Shown one piece after another: positions 18,337 through 28,229 of a stretch of 64,000 bases of DNA. The stretch covers positions 1 to 64,000 of the forward strand of contig CANMFU010000001.1 of NCBI GenBank assembly GCA_947497295.1, read 5' to 3'. Source of the DNA: an uncultured Roseovarius sp. GTDB taxonomy: Bacteria > Pseudomonadota > Alphaproteobacteria > Rhodobacterales > Rhodobacteraceae. The translations under genes were made by a program, and so were the position numbers. The notes below the pieces were generated by a model. It searched no databases. It was not told the DNA's origin and saw nothing but the letters and a program-made list of their open reading frames with translations. The number at the start of each line of letters is the position of its first letter. Positions within the stretch are counted from its first letter, which is position 1.

Positions 18337-19247
18337 AGCTGCCAAAGTTAGATATGGAGCAGGTGCGCGGCCTTCTGTCCGGGGATGCAGGTGCAGACCG
18401 GGTGGTGCCGCCCACCGGCTACACTGCGTGGCTGACCTTGTTTGCTGCCGGGGCGATGGCGTTTCTTGCGGTCTTTGCGCTGGCGCTGTCGCTGGCGACT
18501 GCGCGGCTGGCGGATCGTTGGGGCGACGCTCTGGCGCGCAGCTCGACCTTGCGGATCTCAGCGCCCGAAGGGCAAATGATCGCGCAGACAGATGCCGCGC
18601 TGAACGTTCTGCAAACGACGCCCGGCATTGCCACCGCCCGCGCGCTGGACGCGGGCGAACAGCGCGCCCTGCTAGAGCCGTGGTTTGGCCCCGATCTGCC
18701 GATCGAGAGCCTGCCGATCCCCCAGCTGATCGAGATCATCGAGGAAGGCGCCGGCTATGATGCCGCCGGTCTGCGCCTGCGCCTTGCTGCCGAGGTGCCG
18801 GGCGCGGTGCTGGATGATCACACCCGGTGGCGCGAGCCACTGGTGCGGGCCGCATCGCGCCTGCGCCTCTTGGGCTGGCTGTCCTTGGTGCTGATCGCGG
18901 GCACGGTGGCGGCGATGATCACGCTGGCGGCAAACGCGGCGCTGTCGGCCAATGCGCAGGTTATCGGCGTGCTGCGCCTTGTCGGCGCGCGCGATCGTTA
19001 CATCGTCCTCGCCTTTGTGAGACGGTTCACCTTGCGCAGTCTGAGCGGCGCGGCTGTGGGCACGGTATTGGGCTGCCTGGCTGTCATGCTGTTGCCGCGC
19101 GCCGAAATTGGCGGCGGGTTTCTGACCGGCCTCGGGTTTCAGGGCTGGCACTGGATCTGGCCGCTGACCATTCCGCTGCTCTCGGGCGGGGTGGCCTATT
19201 TGGCCACGCGCGCGGCGGCGCAGCGCACACTAAAGGACATGCCATGA
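18333..19247 (+). CDS. ftsX: Cell-division protein FtsX (permease-like partner of FtsE)
   Basis: The 304-residue inner-membrane protein has a helix at about 30-52, an extracytoplasmic domain of roughly 120 residues (DAALNVLQTTPGIATAR, then LIEII), and three C-terminal helices starting near residues 185, 233 and 275, as in FtsX. The GTG start overlaps ftsE and the stop overlaps plsC, so ftsE-ftsX-plsC is one operon. It anchors FtsE and transmits ATPase movement to periplasmic amidase activators. Confidence 0.9.
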   Translation: MKLPKLDMEQVRGLLSGDAGADRVVPPTGYTAWLTLFAAGAMAFLAVFALALSLATARLADRWGDALARSSTLRISAPEGQMIAQTDAALNVLQTTPGIATARALDAGEQRALLEPWFGPDLPIESLPIPQLIEIIEEGAGYDAAGLRLRLAAEVPGAVLDDHTRWREPLVRAASRLRLLGWLSLVLIAGTVAAMITLAANAALSANAQVIGVLRLVGARDRYIVLAFVRRFTLRSLSGAAVGTVLGCLAVMLLPRAEIGGGFLTGLGFQGWHWIWPLTIPLLSGGVAYLATRAAAQRTLKDMP

Positions 19248-19984
19248 AACAGGCCGTGCAATGGCTGCGCTCGCTGCTCTTCGTCGTGCAGATGTATCTG
19301 GCGATGGCGATCCTTGGCCTTGCGTTCTTCCCTTGGGCACTGGTCAGCGCGCGCGGCGCGCGGGTGGCATGCAACACATTCTGTCACTGGGTTCGGTTCA
19401 GCGCGCGCTGGATCGTGGGCCTGCGCAGTGAAATTCGCGGTACGCCGCCGGCAGGCGAGGTGGTGATTGCGGCCAAGCATCAGTCCTTTCTCGATATCAT
19501 CCTGATCTTCAGCTCGGTTCCGGCCGCCAAATTCATCATGAAGCGCGAGCTGATGTGGACGCCGGTGCTGGGCCAGTATGCCCTGCGCATCGGCTGTATC
19601 CCGGTGGACCGCGGCAAGCGCAGCGCGGCGATCAAGAAGATGATGGTCGACGTCGCCAAGGGCGCGCAGCAGCCCGGCCAGCTGATCATTTATCCGCAGG
19701 GCACCCGCGTCGCGCCGGGCGCCCATGCACCCTACAAGACCGGCACAGGCGCGCTCTATGCTGAGCTGGGACAGGATTGCATACCCGCCGCGACCAATGT
19801 GGGCCTGTTCTGGCCCAAGCGCGGTATCCTGCGCAAACCGGGGCTTGCAGTTGTTGAATTCCTGCCTCCGATCAAGGCGGGGCTGGGCCGGGCCGAATTC
19901 ATGGCGCGGTTGGAACGCGATGTTGAGAGCGCGTCAGACGCACTGATGCGGGAGGCCGGGTTTGACAGCGGCAACCAAGCCTAG
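19244..19984 (+). CDS. plsC: 1-acyl-sn-glycerol-3-phosphate acyltransferase
   Basis: PlsC acylates lysophosphatidic acid to phosphatidic acid at the inner membrane. The 246-residue product has an N-terminal hydrophobic helix (about 10-32), the acyltransferase motif I as K-H-Q-S-F-L-D near residue 75 (H-x4-D with Q in place of N), and motif III in IIYPQGTR near residue 148. The ATG overlaps the ftsX stop. Length is typical. Confidence 0.9.
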   Translation: MKQAVQWLRSLLFVVQMYLAMAILGLAFFPWALVSARGARVACNTFCHWVRFSARWIVGLRSEIRGTPPAGEVVIAAKHQSFLDIILIFSSVPAAKFIMKRELMWTPVLGQYALRIGCIPVDRGKRSAAIKKMMVDVAKGAQQPGQLIIYPQGTRVAPGAHAPYKTGTGALYAELGQDCIPAATNVGLFWPKRGILRKPGLAVVEFLPPIKAGLGRAEFMARLERDVESASDALMREAGFDSGNQA

Positions 19985-20031
19985 ATATCGGCGCGTTTTA
20001 TTCGTCTGAGCCAGTAAGAACCAAATAACAT

Positions 20032-20059
20032 CCTGCCGGGCAGCGCACCGCCCGGCAGG
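20032..20059 (-). terminator. Strong hairpin at the 3' end of lpd and plsC
   Basis: A perfect 10-bp stem (CCTGCCGGGC and its complement) with an eight-base loop lies between the convergent plsC and lpd genes. It is followed by a T-rich stretch on the minus strand (ATGTTATTTGG), so it probably ends lpd transcription. Confidence 0.65.
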
Positions 20060-20073
20060 GTAATTGTGTGTCG

Positions 20074-21462
20074 TCAGGCGTGAATGGCACCGTCGCCGCA
20101 GGCAAGAGCAGCCTCGCGCACGGCCTCGGAATACGTCGGGTGCGCGTGGCATGTCAGCGCCAGATCCTGCGCCGCGGCGCCAAATTCCATTGCAACGCAA
20201 ACTTCGTGGATCAGGTCGCCCGCTGATGGGCCGATGATGTGACAGCCCAGAATGCGGTCGGTTTCCTTGTCCGCAAGGATTTTCACAAATCCATCTGCGG
20301 CGAAGTTCGCCTTGGCGCGGGCATTGCCCATGAAGCTGAATTTTCCGACCTTATAGGCGCGGTCGGCCTCTTTCAGCTCGTCCTCGGTTGCGCCGACATT
20401 GGCAACTTCGGGGTGGGTGTAGATCACGCCGGGGATGATGCCGTAATTGACATGCCCATGCTTGCCCGCCAGCACCTCGGCGCAGGCCATGCCCTCGTCC
20501 TCGGCCTTGTGGGCCAGCATGGGGCCGTCGATGGCGTCGCCGATGGCATAAATGCCCTGGATGTTGGTCTGCCAGGTCTTGTCCGTTTTGATCTGGCCGC
20601 GTTCAGAGGTTTCAACCCCCAACGCGTCCAGCCCCAGACCCTCGGTAAAGGGGCGACGGCCGGTCGCCAAAAGGACGGTGTCCGCCTCGATCTCGGCCTC
20701 GGTTTCTTTCTTGCGCAGGATGTATTTCACCGTCGCCTTGCCGTTCTTGACCTCGCAGGACTGCACGGCGGCGCCCATGACAAATTTCAACCCCTGTTTC
20801 TTCAGAGTGCGCTGGAAAGTCTTTTGTACCTCCGCGTCCATGCCCGGCGTGATCGCGTCGAGATATTCGATCACCGTCACTTCAGCGCCGAGACGCGCAT
20901 AGATACTGCCCATTTCCAGCCCAATAACGCCGGCACCGATCACGACCATCTTCTTGGGGATTTTGGCCAATTTCAGCGCGCCTGTGGAGGAGACGACAGT
21001 TTCCTCGTCCACCTCCACACCCTTCAGGCTGGCAGGTTCGGACCCCGATGCGATGATGATATTTTTCGCCTCATGGATGTCATCGCCGACCTTCACCTTG
21101 CCCGCCTCGGGGATCGAGGCCCAGCCCTTGATCCAGTCCACCTTGTTCTTCTTGAACAGAAATTCGATGCCTTTGGTATTGCCGTCGATCGTGTCCTGCT
21201 TGTAAGTCTGCATCTGCTTCCAGTCGACGGATGGCGATTTGCCCTTGAGGCCCATCGCAGCAAAATTATGTTCGGCCTCGTGCAGCATGTGGGACGCATG
21301 GAGCAGCGCCTTGGACGGGATGCAGCCGACGTTCAGGCAGGTGCCGCCCAATGTCTCGCGACCTTCGACGCAAGCGGTTTTCAGGCCCAGCTGCGCGCAG
21401 CGGATCGCGGCGACATAGCCGCCCGGGCCGGAGCCGATAATGATGACATCATAACTGGCCAT
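20074..21462 (-). CDS. lpdA: Dihydrolipoamide dehydrogenase (E3)
   Basis: E3 reoxidises the dihydrolipoyl arms of 2-oxoacid dehydrogenases with FAD and NAD+. The 462-residue product has the N-terminal FAD motif [12 protein letters not shown], the redox disulfide in [16 protein letters not shown] (C-x4-C), the NAD-binding [11 protein letters not shown], the second FAD segment YAIGDA and the C-terminal His-Glu dyad in HAHPTYSE. It is the last gene of the leftward suc block, after sucB, and ends at a strong hairpin. Confidence 0.96.
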   Translation of the reverse strand: MASYDVIIIGSGPGGYVAAIRCAQLGLKTACVEGRETLGGTCLNVGCIPSKALLHASHMLHEAEHNFAAMGLKGKSPSVDWKQMQTYKQDTIDGNTKGIEFLFKKNKVDWIKGWASIPEAGKVKVGDDIHEAKNIIIASGSEPASLKGVEVDEETVVSSTGALKLAKIPKKMVVIGAGVIGLEMGSIYARLGAEVTVIEYLDAITPGMDAEVQKTFQRTLKKQGLKFVMGAAVQSCEVKNGKATVKYILRKKETEAEIEADTVLLATGRRPFTEGLGLDALGVETSERGQIKTDKTWQTNIQGIYAIGDAIDGPMLAHKAEDEGMACAEVLAGKHGHVNYGIIPGVIYTHPEVANVGATEDELKEADRAYKVGKFSFMGNARAKANFAADGFVKILADKETDRILGCHIIGPSAGDLIHEVCVAMEFGAAAQDLALTCHAHPTYSEAVREAALACGDGAIHA

Positions 21463-21558
21463 GGTGATTTTCCTTTTTTATCGGGTTCGGTTGGGGTCAA
21501 GCAGACAGGGAATTGCCCCTAGCGTCAACCGGAGGCGGATTTGGCAAGGCTCGGATAT

Positions 21559-21580
21559 GAGTATTTTTGCCAAGATGAAA
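21559..21580 (+). repeat. Diverged copy of the dispersed intergenic motif
   Basis: GAGTATTTTTGCCAAGATGA between the lpd start and the MAPEG stop resembles the copy at 11695 in both its TATTTT and CCAAGA blocks at the same spacing. Confidence 0.5.
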
Positions 21581-21582
21581 TG

Positions 21583-21993
21583 TCAGACAAGCGCCGCCAG
21601 CAACATGAGCGCCGTGGCGCCGAAACCGACGCCCCAAATGACCGAGCGCCACGGGACGAGGCCGAAGTAATAGGCAGGCACGTAGGCAATGCGGGCGGCC
21701 AGGTAGATCCAGGCGCAGGTGGCAGTAAGCGCCGTGGACTGGCCGGAAATGGCGATGACGGTGCAGGCGATGGTGAATAGGATCAGCCCCTCGAAATGGT
21801 TGTTCAGTGCCCGCACGAGGCGACCCGATTTGGCGCTGATCTGCTCGGCCATGGGGCCGCCGATGTCGCCGGGATCGCGGGGCGACATGGTTTTCTCGGG
21901 GCCCAGTTCCAGATTGACGGGGATCGCCATGAGGAAGAATTGCACAACCTGCAGGAGCGCGGCGAGGGTGAGGACGATGAGTTCGGGGGTCAT
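21583..21993 (-). CDS. MAPEG-family membrane protein
   Basis: The 136-residue product has four hydrophobic helices and the MAPEG features: an N-terminal helix, then R-A-L-N-N-H-F-E-G near residue 62 and A-A-R-I-A-Y-V-P-A-Y near residue 100. Members include microsomal glutathione transferase and many uncharacterised bacterial proteins. In Rhodobacterales a MAPEG gene often lies between sucB and lpd, as here. Its start overlaps the stop of the glycosylase-like gene. Confidence 0.8.
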   Translation of the reverse strand: MTPELIVLTLAALLQVVQFFLMAIPVNLELGPEKTMSPRDPGDIGGPMAEQISAKSGRLVRALNNHFEGLILFTIACTVIAISGQSTALTATCAWIYLAARIAYVPAYYFGLVPWRSVIWGVGFGATALMLLAALV

Positions 21994-22571
21994 GCGGTTT
22001 CCACTGCTTTTGCGATGAGGGCGGCACGCCTGTCATAGCTGCCGATGCGGGCCGAAGGGTGCGGGGCCGGGATATGGTCAATGCCGAAATGGGTGAGGAC
22101 CTGCGCGGCGTCCGTTCCCAGCGCGACGGGGCGGCGTCCCATCAGCTCGTGGCGCCCTACGGCGTCAAAGCTGGCGCGGGCATGGGCGGCAGGAATGGTA
22201 GAGGAGCGTTTGGGCGTGAGCAGGTGAAAGACGGGGCTGATGTAGATGTCTTTGCGTTGGAGGCCCATCAGGGCAAGCGCCTTGTCAATCACGCGGATGA
22301 AGGGGTTATTAGGCAGATGCCCGTATTTTTGCAGATGTGCGCGGTGGGCAAGGGCGGAGGGCGCATCAAGCCAGTCCTTGGAAATCAGCAGCGGGCCGGT
22401 GTAGTTGCCGCAGGCGATCTGGATGGGCGAGACGTAGTCGCCGTCGAAGCCGAGATCGGCGAGGGTCGGGTAGCCCGGCAGGTGAAAGGCGCGGCGGGCG
22501 GCGATGGCGTGTCGAGATAGATATTGATGAACGTAGAAACCCGTCAGATCCCCAGCGTTGGTATTATACAT
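21990..22571 (-). CDS. Uracil-DNA-glycosylase-superfamily-like protein
   Basis: This 193-residue product has the outline of the UDG fold: GPLLISKDW near residue 60, a central DIYISPVFHLLTP segment, RPVALGTDAAQVL near residue 147, and a C-terminal PHPS motif where family members have their His-Pro-Ser loop. The first active-site motif is not clear, so catalysis is uncertain. ATG 22571 overlaps the stop of the upstream gene and ATG 22580 is an alternative; neither has a convincing ribosome site, so the true N terminus may have been altered by the neighbouring insertion. Confidence 0.45.
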   Translation of the reverse strand: MYNTNAGDLTGFYVHQYLSRHAIAARRAFHLPGYPTLADLGFDGDYVSPIQIACGNYTGPLLISKDWLDAPSALAHRAHLQKYGHLPNNPFIRVIDKALALMGLQRKDIYISPVFHLLTPKRSSTIPAAHARASFDAVGRHELMGRRPVALGTDAAQVLTHFGIDHIPAPHPSARIGSYDRRAALIAKAVETA

Positions 22572-23262
22572 TTTTTTCATCAGGTGGCGGCAATCGTTTG
22601 GGCACCGGGGGAAGTGTAGGAACTGCTGGTACGTTTGGAGCATTCAGTACTCCATGCCGTTCGACCTCAGCGTCAGACTGAAGACCAACCAATTGTGCAA
22701 TTGTAGCTATTGCGGCTGGCGCGTCAGCGAAAAATGCCGTCGTTCCTCCAAGGCCAGCTGCACAAATTGCGATGGTTTTCATCAGCTCCGAAAATGTTAT
22801 CTGCTCCTTTTCAATCTCCAGCTCCAATTCTCTCAATCGAGCTAAGAGTCTGTCTTTTTTAGAGCTTGAAAGATCCGATTCACAAACGATTTCACGCAAA
22901 CGATGTAATTCTTCATGCAAGCGCAGTTTAACATTCTGCGACAAATACAGCTTGTCAGGATCGGTAACGCTTTTCTGTCGTAGACTTAACCGTGCCGCCA
23001 TGGCGGCGGCTGCTGAACGGAAGTGATCAAACTGCTCAAGCTGATCAAACGGGCTAAGGTCAGTTACTGAACCAAGACCTAGTTCTTCAGCTGTGGCGTT
23101 TAAAATATCGATGTACTGCAGTCGGTCTTTTTGGTCATAACCACCAGTTTGGCCGTCCATTTCCAAATCTAGGCGCTGCTCCAGCAAGTCGCGCAGCACT
23201 AACCACTGCGCGACGGGGTCGGCAGGCAAATCATCGAAATCACCATTTCGGAGCAGCGCCAC
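22564..23262 (-). CDS. Hypothetical protein, low-G+C gene inserted in the suc block
   Basis: The 232-residue product is unrecognised. It has a polar helical N-terminal half (residues 1-125), a coiled-coil-like stretch (about 105-145, R-L-R-E-L-E-L-E-I-E-K-E), one hydrophobic segment at about 150-185 (AICAAGLGGTTAFFADAPAAIATIAQL) and a Pro-rich tail. Base composition is much lower in G+C than sucB, which ends three bases from its start. It therefore looks horizontally acquired but is positioned to be read with the suc operon. The start follows the sucB stop closely, so translational coupling is possible. Confidence 0.6.
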   Translation of the reverse strand: MALLRNGDFDDLPADPVAQWLVLRDLLEQRLDLEMDGQTGGYDQKDRLQYIDILNATAEELGLGSVTDLSPFDQLEQFDHFRSAAAAMAARLSLRQKSVTDPDKLYLSQNVKLRLHEELHRLREIVCESDLSSSKKDRLLARLRELELEIEKEQITFSELMKTIAICAAGLGGTTAFFADAPAAIATIAQLVGLQSDAEVERHGVLNAPNVPAVPTLPPVPKRLPPPDEKNV

Positions 23263-23264
23263 TC

Positions 23265-24851
23265 TTACAAATCCATCAACAACCTGCGCGGATCCTCCAA
23301 CGCTTCCTTCACCCGCACCAAGAACGTCACCGCCCCTTTACCGTCGACAATCCGGTGGTCGTAGCTGAGCGCCAGATACATCATCGGGCGGATCACCACC
23401 TCGCCCTTGATCGCCATCGGGCGGTCCTGGATCTTGTGCATGCCGAGGATGCCCGATTGCGGCGGGTTGAGGATGGGCGAGGACAGTAGCGAGCCGTAGA
23501 CGCCGCCGTTGGAGATGGTGAACGTGCCGCCCTGCATTTCCTCCATGGTCAGCTTTCCGTCACGCGCCTTGGCGCCCATTTCGCCGATGGATTTCTCGAT
23601 CTGGGCAAAGCTCATCGCGTGGGCGTCGCGGATCACCGGTACGACAAGGCCGGTGGGGGTGCCGGCGGCGATGCCCATATGCACGAAGTTCTTGTAGACA
23701 ATCTCGGTGCCGTCGATTTCGGCGTTGACCTCCGGGACCTCGTTCAGGGCATGCACGCAAGCCTTGGTAAAGAAAGACATGAAGCCCAGTTTCACGCCGT
23801 GTTTTTTCTGGAACGCATCCTTGTATTCGCTGCGCAGGGCCATGATTTCGGTCATGTCCACCTCGTTATAGGTGGTCAGCATGGCGGCGGTGTTCTGGCT
23901 GTCCTTCAGGCGGCGGGCGATGGTCTGGCGCAGGCGGGTCATCTTGACCCGTTCTTCGCGTTCCGCGTCACTGGCAGCAGACGGCGCGCGTTGGGCGGGG
24001 GCTGGTTTAGGGGCATCCGGCGCTTTGGCGGCGGGGTCGGTGTCGCCTTTGGCTGCCTTTGCCACGTCTTCCTTCATGATGCGGCCATCGCGGCCGGTGC
24101 CGGTGACCTGATCGGGGCTGAGGCCGGCCTCGGCCATCGCCTTTTTGGCGGATGGAGCGTCTTCGACCTCCTTGTCGCTGTCGCCGCCGCCGGGTTCGGG
24201 CTGTTGGTACTGTGCGCCGTCTGCGGGCGCATCATCGGTGGCCTGTGCCACGCCTGCATCGCTGCCCGAGGACAGCACGGCAAGCTTGCCGCCCGCCTGG
24301 ACGGTCTCGCCCTCGGCGGCGAGGATTTCGGACAGGGTGCCAGCGCCGGGTGACGGCACCTCGACCGAAACCTTGTCCGTCTCTAACTCGCAAAGCATTT
24401 CATCAGCTTCGACCTTGTCGCCGGGCTTCTTGAACCAGGTGCTGACGGTGGCCTCGCTGACGGACTCGCCCAATGTGGGGACCATCACATCAATAGAGCC
24501 GCCGCCGGCGCCTGAGGATTTTTCAACCTGCTTTGCGCCAGATTTCTCGCTGGATTTCTCGGCGGATTTTTCGGGTACTTTATCCGCTGATTTGGGCGCG
24601 CCCTTCTCGCCTGCGCCTTCCTCGATTGTGGCGAGCAGAGCGTCAACGCCGACAGTCTCGCCCTCGGCGGCGACGATGTCGCCCATCGTGCCGGCTGCGG
24701 GGCTGGGGACCTCGACGGTGACCTTGTCGGTCTCAAGCTCGCACAGCATTTCGTCGGCCTCTACCTTGTCGCCCGGTTTTTTGAACCATGTGGCAACGGT
24801 GGCCTCGGAAACGGATTCGCCCAGGGTGGGAACGCGGACTTCGGTGCTCAT
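23265..24851 (-). CDS. sucB: Dihydrolipoyllysine-residue succinyltransferase (E2 of 2-oxoglutarate dehydrogenase)
   Basis: E2o forms the core of the 2-oxoglutarate dehydrogenase complex and transfers succinyl groups to CoA. The 528-residue product has two nearly identical lipoyl domains (about 1-77 and 119-196), each with the lipoylated lysine in ELETDK, then Ser/Ala/Pro-rich linkers, a peripheral-subunit-binding domain (about 243-277, with TGTGRDGRI) and the catalytic domain from about 300 with YDHRIVDG near the end. Two lipoyl domains make it longer than the one-lipoyl E2o of E. coli. It follows sucA by a few bases. Confidence 0.95.
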   Translation of the reverse strand: MSTEVRVPTLGESVSEATVATWFKKPGDKVEADEMLCELETDKVTVEVPSPAAGTMGDIVAAEGETVGVDALLATIEEGAGEKGAPKSADKVPEKSAEKSSEKSGAKQVEKSSGAGGGSIDVMVPTLGESVSEATVSTWFKKPGDKVEADEMLCELETDKVSVEVPSPGAGTLSEILAAEGETVQAGGKLAVLSSGSDAGVAQATDDAPADGAQYQQPEPGGGDSDKEVEDAPSAKKAMAEAGLSPDQVTGTGRDGRIMKEDVAKAAKGDTDPAAKAPDAPKPAPAQRAPSAASDAEREERVKMTRLRQTIARRLKDSQNTAAMLTTYNEVDMTEIMALRSEYKDAFQKKHGVKLGFMSFFTKACVHALNEVPEVNAEIDGTEIVYKNFVHMGIAAGTPTGLVVPVIRDAHAMSFAQIEKSIGEMGAKARDGKLTMEEMQGGTFTISNGGVYGSLLSSPILNPPQSGILGMHKIQDRPMAIKGEVVIRPMMYLALSYDHRIVDGKGAVTFLVRVKEALEDPRRLLMDL

Positions 24852-24854
24852 GGT

Positions 24855-27815
24855 CTAGTTTCCTTTGATCGTCAGCGCGTCGTCAATCAGCGCTTCTTGT
24901 TGTGCTTTGTGCTGGCTGGCAAGGCCCGTTGCGGGCGATGCAGCCGCGGCGCGGCCCACATAGTCGGGGCGCTTGTGTTTGGCGTCGATGCGGGTCAGGA
25001 CCCATTCGATGTTCGGTTCGATGAAGGACCAGGCGCCCTGGTTCTTTGGCTCTTCCTGACACCAGACCATTTCGGCATGTTTGAAGCGCTCGAGCTCCTT
25101 GACCGACGATTGCGCGGGGAAGGGATAAAACTGCTCGTAGCGCATCAGATAGATGTCATTGATGCCGCGCTTGTCACGCTCTTCCAGCAGATCAAAGTAG
25201 ACTTTGCCCGAACACATGACGACGCGCTTGATTTTGTCATCGGCCACCAGTTCGGTGTCCGAATTGCCGTATTGCGCATCGTCCCACAGCACCCGGTGGA
25301 AGCTGGAGCCGACGATGAAATCCTCGGCCTTGCTGACGGCGAGCTTGTGACGCAGCAGCGATTTTGGCGTCATCAGGATCAGCGGCTTGCGGTAGGTGCG
25401 GTGCAACTGGCGGCGCAGGATGTGGAAATAGTTCGCCGGGGTCGTGCAGTTGGCGACGATCCAGTTATCCTGTCCGCACATGGTCAGGAACCGTTCCAGA
25501 CGGGCGCTGGAGTGTTCCGGCCCTTGCCCCTCATAGCCATGCGGCAAAAGGCAGACGAGGCCGGACATGCGCAGCCATTTCGACTCACCCGACGAGATGA
25601 ACTGATCGAACATGATCTGCGCGCCGTTGGCGAAATCGCCAAACTGCGCCTCCCACAGGGTCAGCGCGTTCGGCTCGGACAGCGAATAGCCATATTCGAA
25701 CCCGAGCACCGCATATTCCGACAGCATCGAATCGATGACCTCGTAGCGGGACTGCCCTTCGCGGATGTTGTTGAGGGGATAGTACCGCTCCTCATCGTCC
25801 TGACTGATGAGGGCCGAGTGGCGCTGGCTGAACGTGCCGCGCGCGCTGTCCTGACCGGACAGGCGCACCGGGAACCCCTCGGTCAGAAGCGAGCCAAAGG
25901 CCAGCGCCTCGCCGGTGGCCCAGTCAAAGCCGGTGCCGGTTTCGAACATCTGCGCCTTGGCGTCCAGAATACGCTTCACCGTCTTATGGATCGGGAAGCC
26001 ATCGGGAACGCGGGTCAGGGCGGTGCCGATCTCGTGAAATGTCTCTTTTTCGATGGCAGTCGGGCCGCGCTGGTATTCCTCCAGCTTGCGGTGCAGATGC
26101 GACCACTTGCCGTCCAGCCAATCGGCCTTGTTCGGCTTGTAATTGACGCCGGCCTCGAACTCGTCGGCAAGGAAGGACTGGAACGCCTCCTTCATATCCT
26201 CGATCTCGCCCTCGGGGATCAGGCCGTCCTTGACCAGACGCTCGGTATACAGCGTCAGCGTGGTTTTGTGCTGCTTGATTTCTTTGTACATCACCGGGTT
26301 GGTGAACATGGGCTCATCGCCCTCGTTATGTCCAAAGCGGCGGTAGCAGATGATGTCCAGCACCACGTCCTTGTGGAATTTCTGGCGATATTCGGTCGCG
26401 ACTCGGGCGGCATGCACCACCGCTTCGGGATCGTCGCCATTGACGTGGAAAATCGGCGCTTCGACCATCAGCGCGATGTCGGTGGGGTAGGGGCTGGAGC
26501 GGCTGAAATGCGGCGCGGTGGTAAACCCGATCTGGTTATTCACCACGATATGCATGGTGCCGCCCGTGCGGTGGCCCTTCAGCCCTGACAGGCCAAAGCA
26601 CTCCGCCACGACGCCCTGACCGGCAAAGGCCGCATCGCCGTGCAGCAGGATCGGCAGCACCTTGGTGCGGTCGGTGTCGTTATACTGGTCCTGCTTGGCG
26701 CGGACCTTGCCCAGAACGACGGGATTCACCGCCTCCAGATGGCTGGGGTTCGCGGTCAGCGACAGGTGCACCTCGTTGCCATCGAATTCGCGGTCTGAAC
26801 TGGCGCCGAGGTGATATTTTACGTCGCCCGAGCCATCGACGTCTTCAGGCTTGAAACTGCCGCCCTGAAATTCGTTGAAAATGGCGCGATAGGGCTTGCC
26901 CATGACGTTTGCCAGCACCGACAGGCGGCCCCGGTGGGGCATGCCGATGGCGATTTCCTTAACGCCCAGTGATCCGCCGCGCTTGATGATCTGCTCCATC
27001 GCCGGGATCAGGGATTCGCCGCCATCAAGGCCGAACCGTTTGGTGCCCATGTATTTGACATGCAGATACTTCTCAAAGCCTTCGGCCTCGACCATCTTGT
27101 TCAGGATTGCCTTGCGACCCTCGCGAGTAAAGGTGATTTCCTTGTCGTAGCCCTCAATCCGCTCCTTAAGCCAACCGGCCTGTTCGGGGTCCGAGATGTG
27201 CATGTATTGCAGCGCGAACGTGCCGCAATAGGTGCGCCGAACGATGGCCAGAATTTCACGGATCGTGGCGATTTGCAGGCCCAGAACATTGTCGATGAAG
27301 ATCGGACGGTTCATATCCGCCGAGGTAAAGCCGTAGCTTTCCGGGTCCAGCTCGGGGCGGAAGGGTTGCTCGCGCAGTCCCAGCGGGTCCAGATCGGCAA
27401 TCAGATGGCCGCGGATGCGATACGCGCGGATGAGCATCAGCGCACGGACCGAATCCAGAACGGCGCGCTGGATAGCCTCGTCGCTGACCTCGACGCCCTT
27501 TTCGCGGGCCTTTTCGGTCAATTTCTTGCCAACGTCCGCCGCTTCGGGCTCGGCGGGATATTCACCGGTCAATGCGACGGTCAGATCATCCTGGGGCATC
27601 GGCGGCCAATCGGCGCGCGCCCATGACGGGCCGGCCGCCTCGGCGATGGCGTCGGCAGTATCGTCGCCCATCTCGGCAAAGAACTTTTGCCACGCCTCGT
27701 CAACCGCGTTCGGATCGTTCGCGTAGCGGGCATAGAGCTGTTCCAGATACTCCGCATTGTGCCCCTGCATGAAGCTGGAGGAGCGGAACTGATCGTTGGG
27801 GGATTGGTCGGTCAT
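24855..27815 (-). CDS. sucA: 2-oxoglutarate dehydrogenase E1 component
   Basis: E1o decarboxylates 2-oxoglutarate with thiamine diphosphate and succinylates the lipoyl arm of E2. The 986-residue product has the N-terminal E2-binding region (YLEQLYARYANDP), the substrate-binding GMPHRGRLSVLANV, the ThDP region with HGDAAFAGQGVV and the C-terminal HSSARLERFL. The start at 27815 follows GAGGAAACC; the frame is open further to 27866 but without a ribosome site. Length is standard for OdhA/SucA. Confidence 0.96.
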   Translation of the reverse strand: MTDQSPNDQFRSSSFMQGHNAEYLEQLYARYANDPNAVDEAWQKFFAEMGDDTADAIAEAAGPSWARADWPPMPQDDLTVALTGEYPAEPEAADVGKKLTEKAREKGVEVSDEAIQRAVLDSVRALMLIRAYRIRGHLIADLDPLGLREQPFRPELDPESYGFTSADMNRPIFIDNVLGLQIATIREILAIVRRTYCGTFALQYMHISDPEQAGWLKERIEGYDKEITFTREGRKAILNKMVEAEGFEKYLHVKYMGTKRFGLDGGESLIPAMEQIIKRGGSLGVKEIAIGMPHRGRLSVLANVMGKPYRAIFNEFQGGSFKPEDVDGSGDVKYHLGASSDREFDGNEVHLSLTANPSHLEAVNPVVLGKVRAKQDQYNDTDRTKVLPILLHGDAAFAGQGVVAECFGLSGLKGHRTGGTMHIVVNNQIGFTTAPHFSRSSPYPTDIALMVEAPIFHVNGDDPEAVVHAARVATEYRQKFHKDVVLDIICYRRFGHNEGDEPMFTNPVMYKEIKQHKTTLTLYTERLVKDGLIPEGEIEDMKEAFQSFLADEFEAGVNYKPNKADWLDGKWSHLHRKLEEYQRGPTAIEKETFHEIGTALTRVPDGFPIHKTVKRILDAKAQMFETGTGFDWATGEALAFGSLLTEGFPVRLSGQDSARGTFSQRHSALISQDDEERYYPLNNIREGQSRYEVIDSMLSEYAVLGFEYGYSLSEPNALTLWEAQFGDFANGAQIMFDQFISSGESKWLRMSGLVCLLPHGYEGQGPEHSSARLERFLTMCGQDNWIVANCTTPANYFHILRRQLHRTYRKPLILMTPKSLLRHKLAVSKAEDFIVGSSFHRVLWDDAQYGNSDTELVADDKIKRVVMCSGKVYFDLLEERDKRGINDIYLMRYEQFYPFPAQSSVKELERFKHAEMVWCQEEPKNQGAWSFIEPNIEWVLTRIDAKHKRPDYVGRAAAASPATGLASQHKAQQEALIDDALTIKGN

Positions 27816-28054
27816 TGCTGGTTTCCTCGACAGGTCATGGTCGCATGGGCGTGGCCCCGTACCCACTGAAAGATGCTTTGTGGCTGGAAGTCGACATCGG
27901 TATCGCTGTCATTACAAAGAGCATTCGCAAACTCCGAAACCGAGCCGTGATCGTGCAGTCTCGTGCTGTAGCTGAATGCTCTGATGTCTGATCCGGGCGT
28001 CATCGGCGATAGCCGGATGCCGTCTGGAATTGAGAGAATATGAAACTGGTCCAT
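27812..28054 (-). CDS. Possible small ORF between sucD and sucA, uncertain
   Basis: The 414-bp sucD-sucA gap is unusually long for this operon. A minus-strand frame ends in a TGA that overlaps the sucA ATG. From ATG 28054 it would encode 80 polar residues; the frame stays open upstream to 28246 and includes a signal-like stretch (AIPLATLLAFSASNLPA). The segment nearest sucA is lower in G+C than its flanks. No ribosome site or family match supports it, so it may be a remnant or leader rather than a gene. Confidence 0.25.
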   Translation of the reverse strand: MDQFHILSIPDGIRLSPMTPGSDIRAFSYSTRLHDHGSVSEFANALCNDSDTDVDFQPQSIFQWVRGHAHATMTCRGNQQ

Positions 28055-28229
28055 CGGTTTGATTTCACTATCTGCAGGCAAATTCGACGCTGAAAAAGCC
28101 AGCAACGTCGCCAGCGGGATCGCCCCTCGGCACCGCCGGGCCGCGCCCAACGGCCCCCATGTGCGGAGGTTTCGCACCGACCTGCGGCCGGGCGCGGCCC
28201 ATAGCGCATATGCCCAACCGGCAGCCAAA

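Noticed and set aside
24897-26588. A 563-codon plus-strand frame opposite sucA
   Set aside because: It is antisense to conserved ThDP-enzyme motifs and has no ribosome site or recognisable family.
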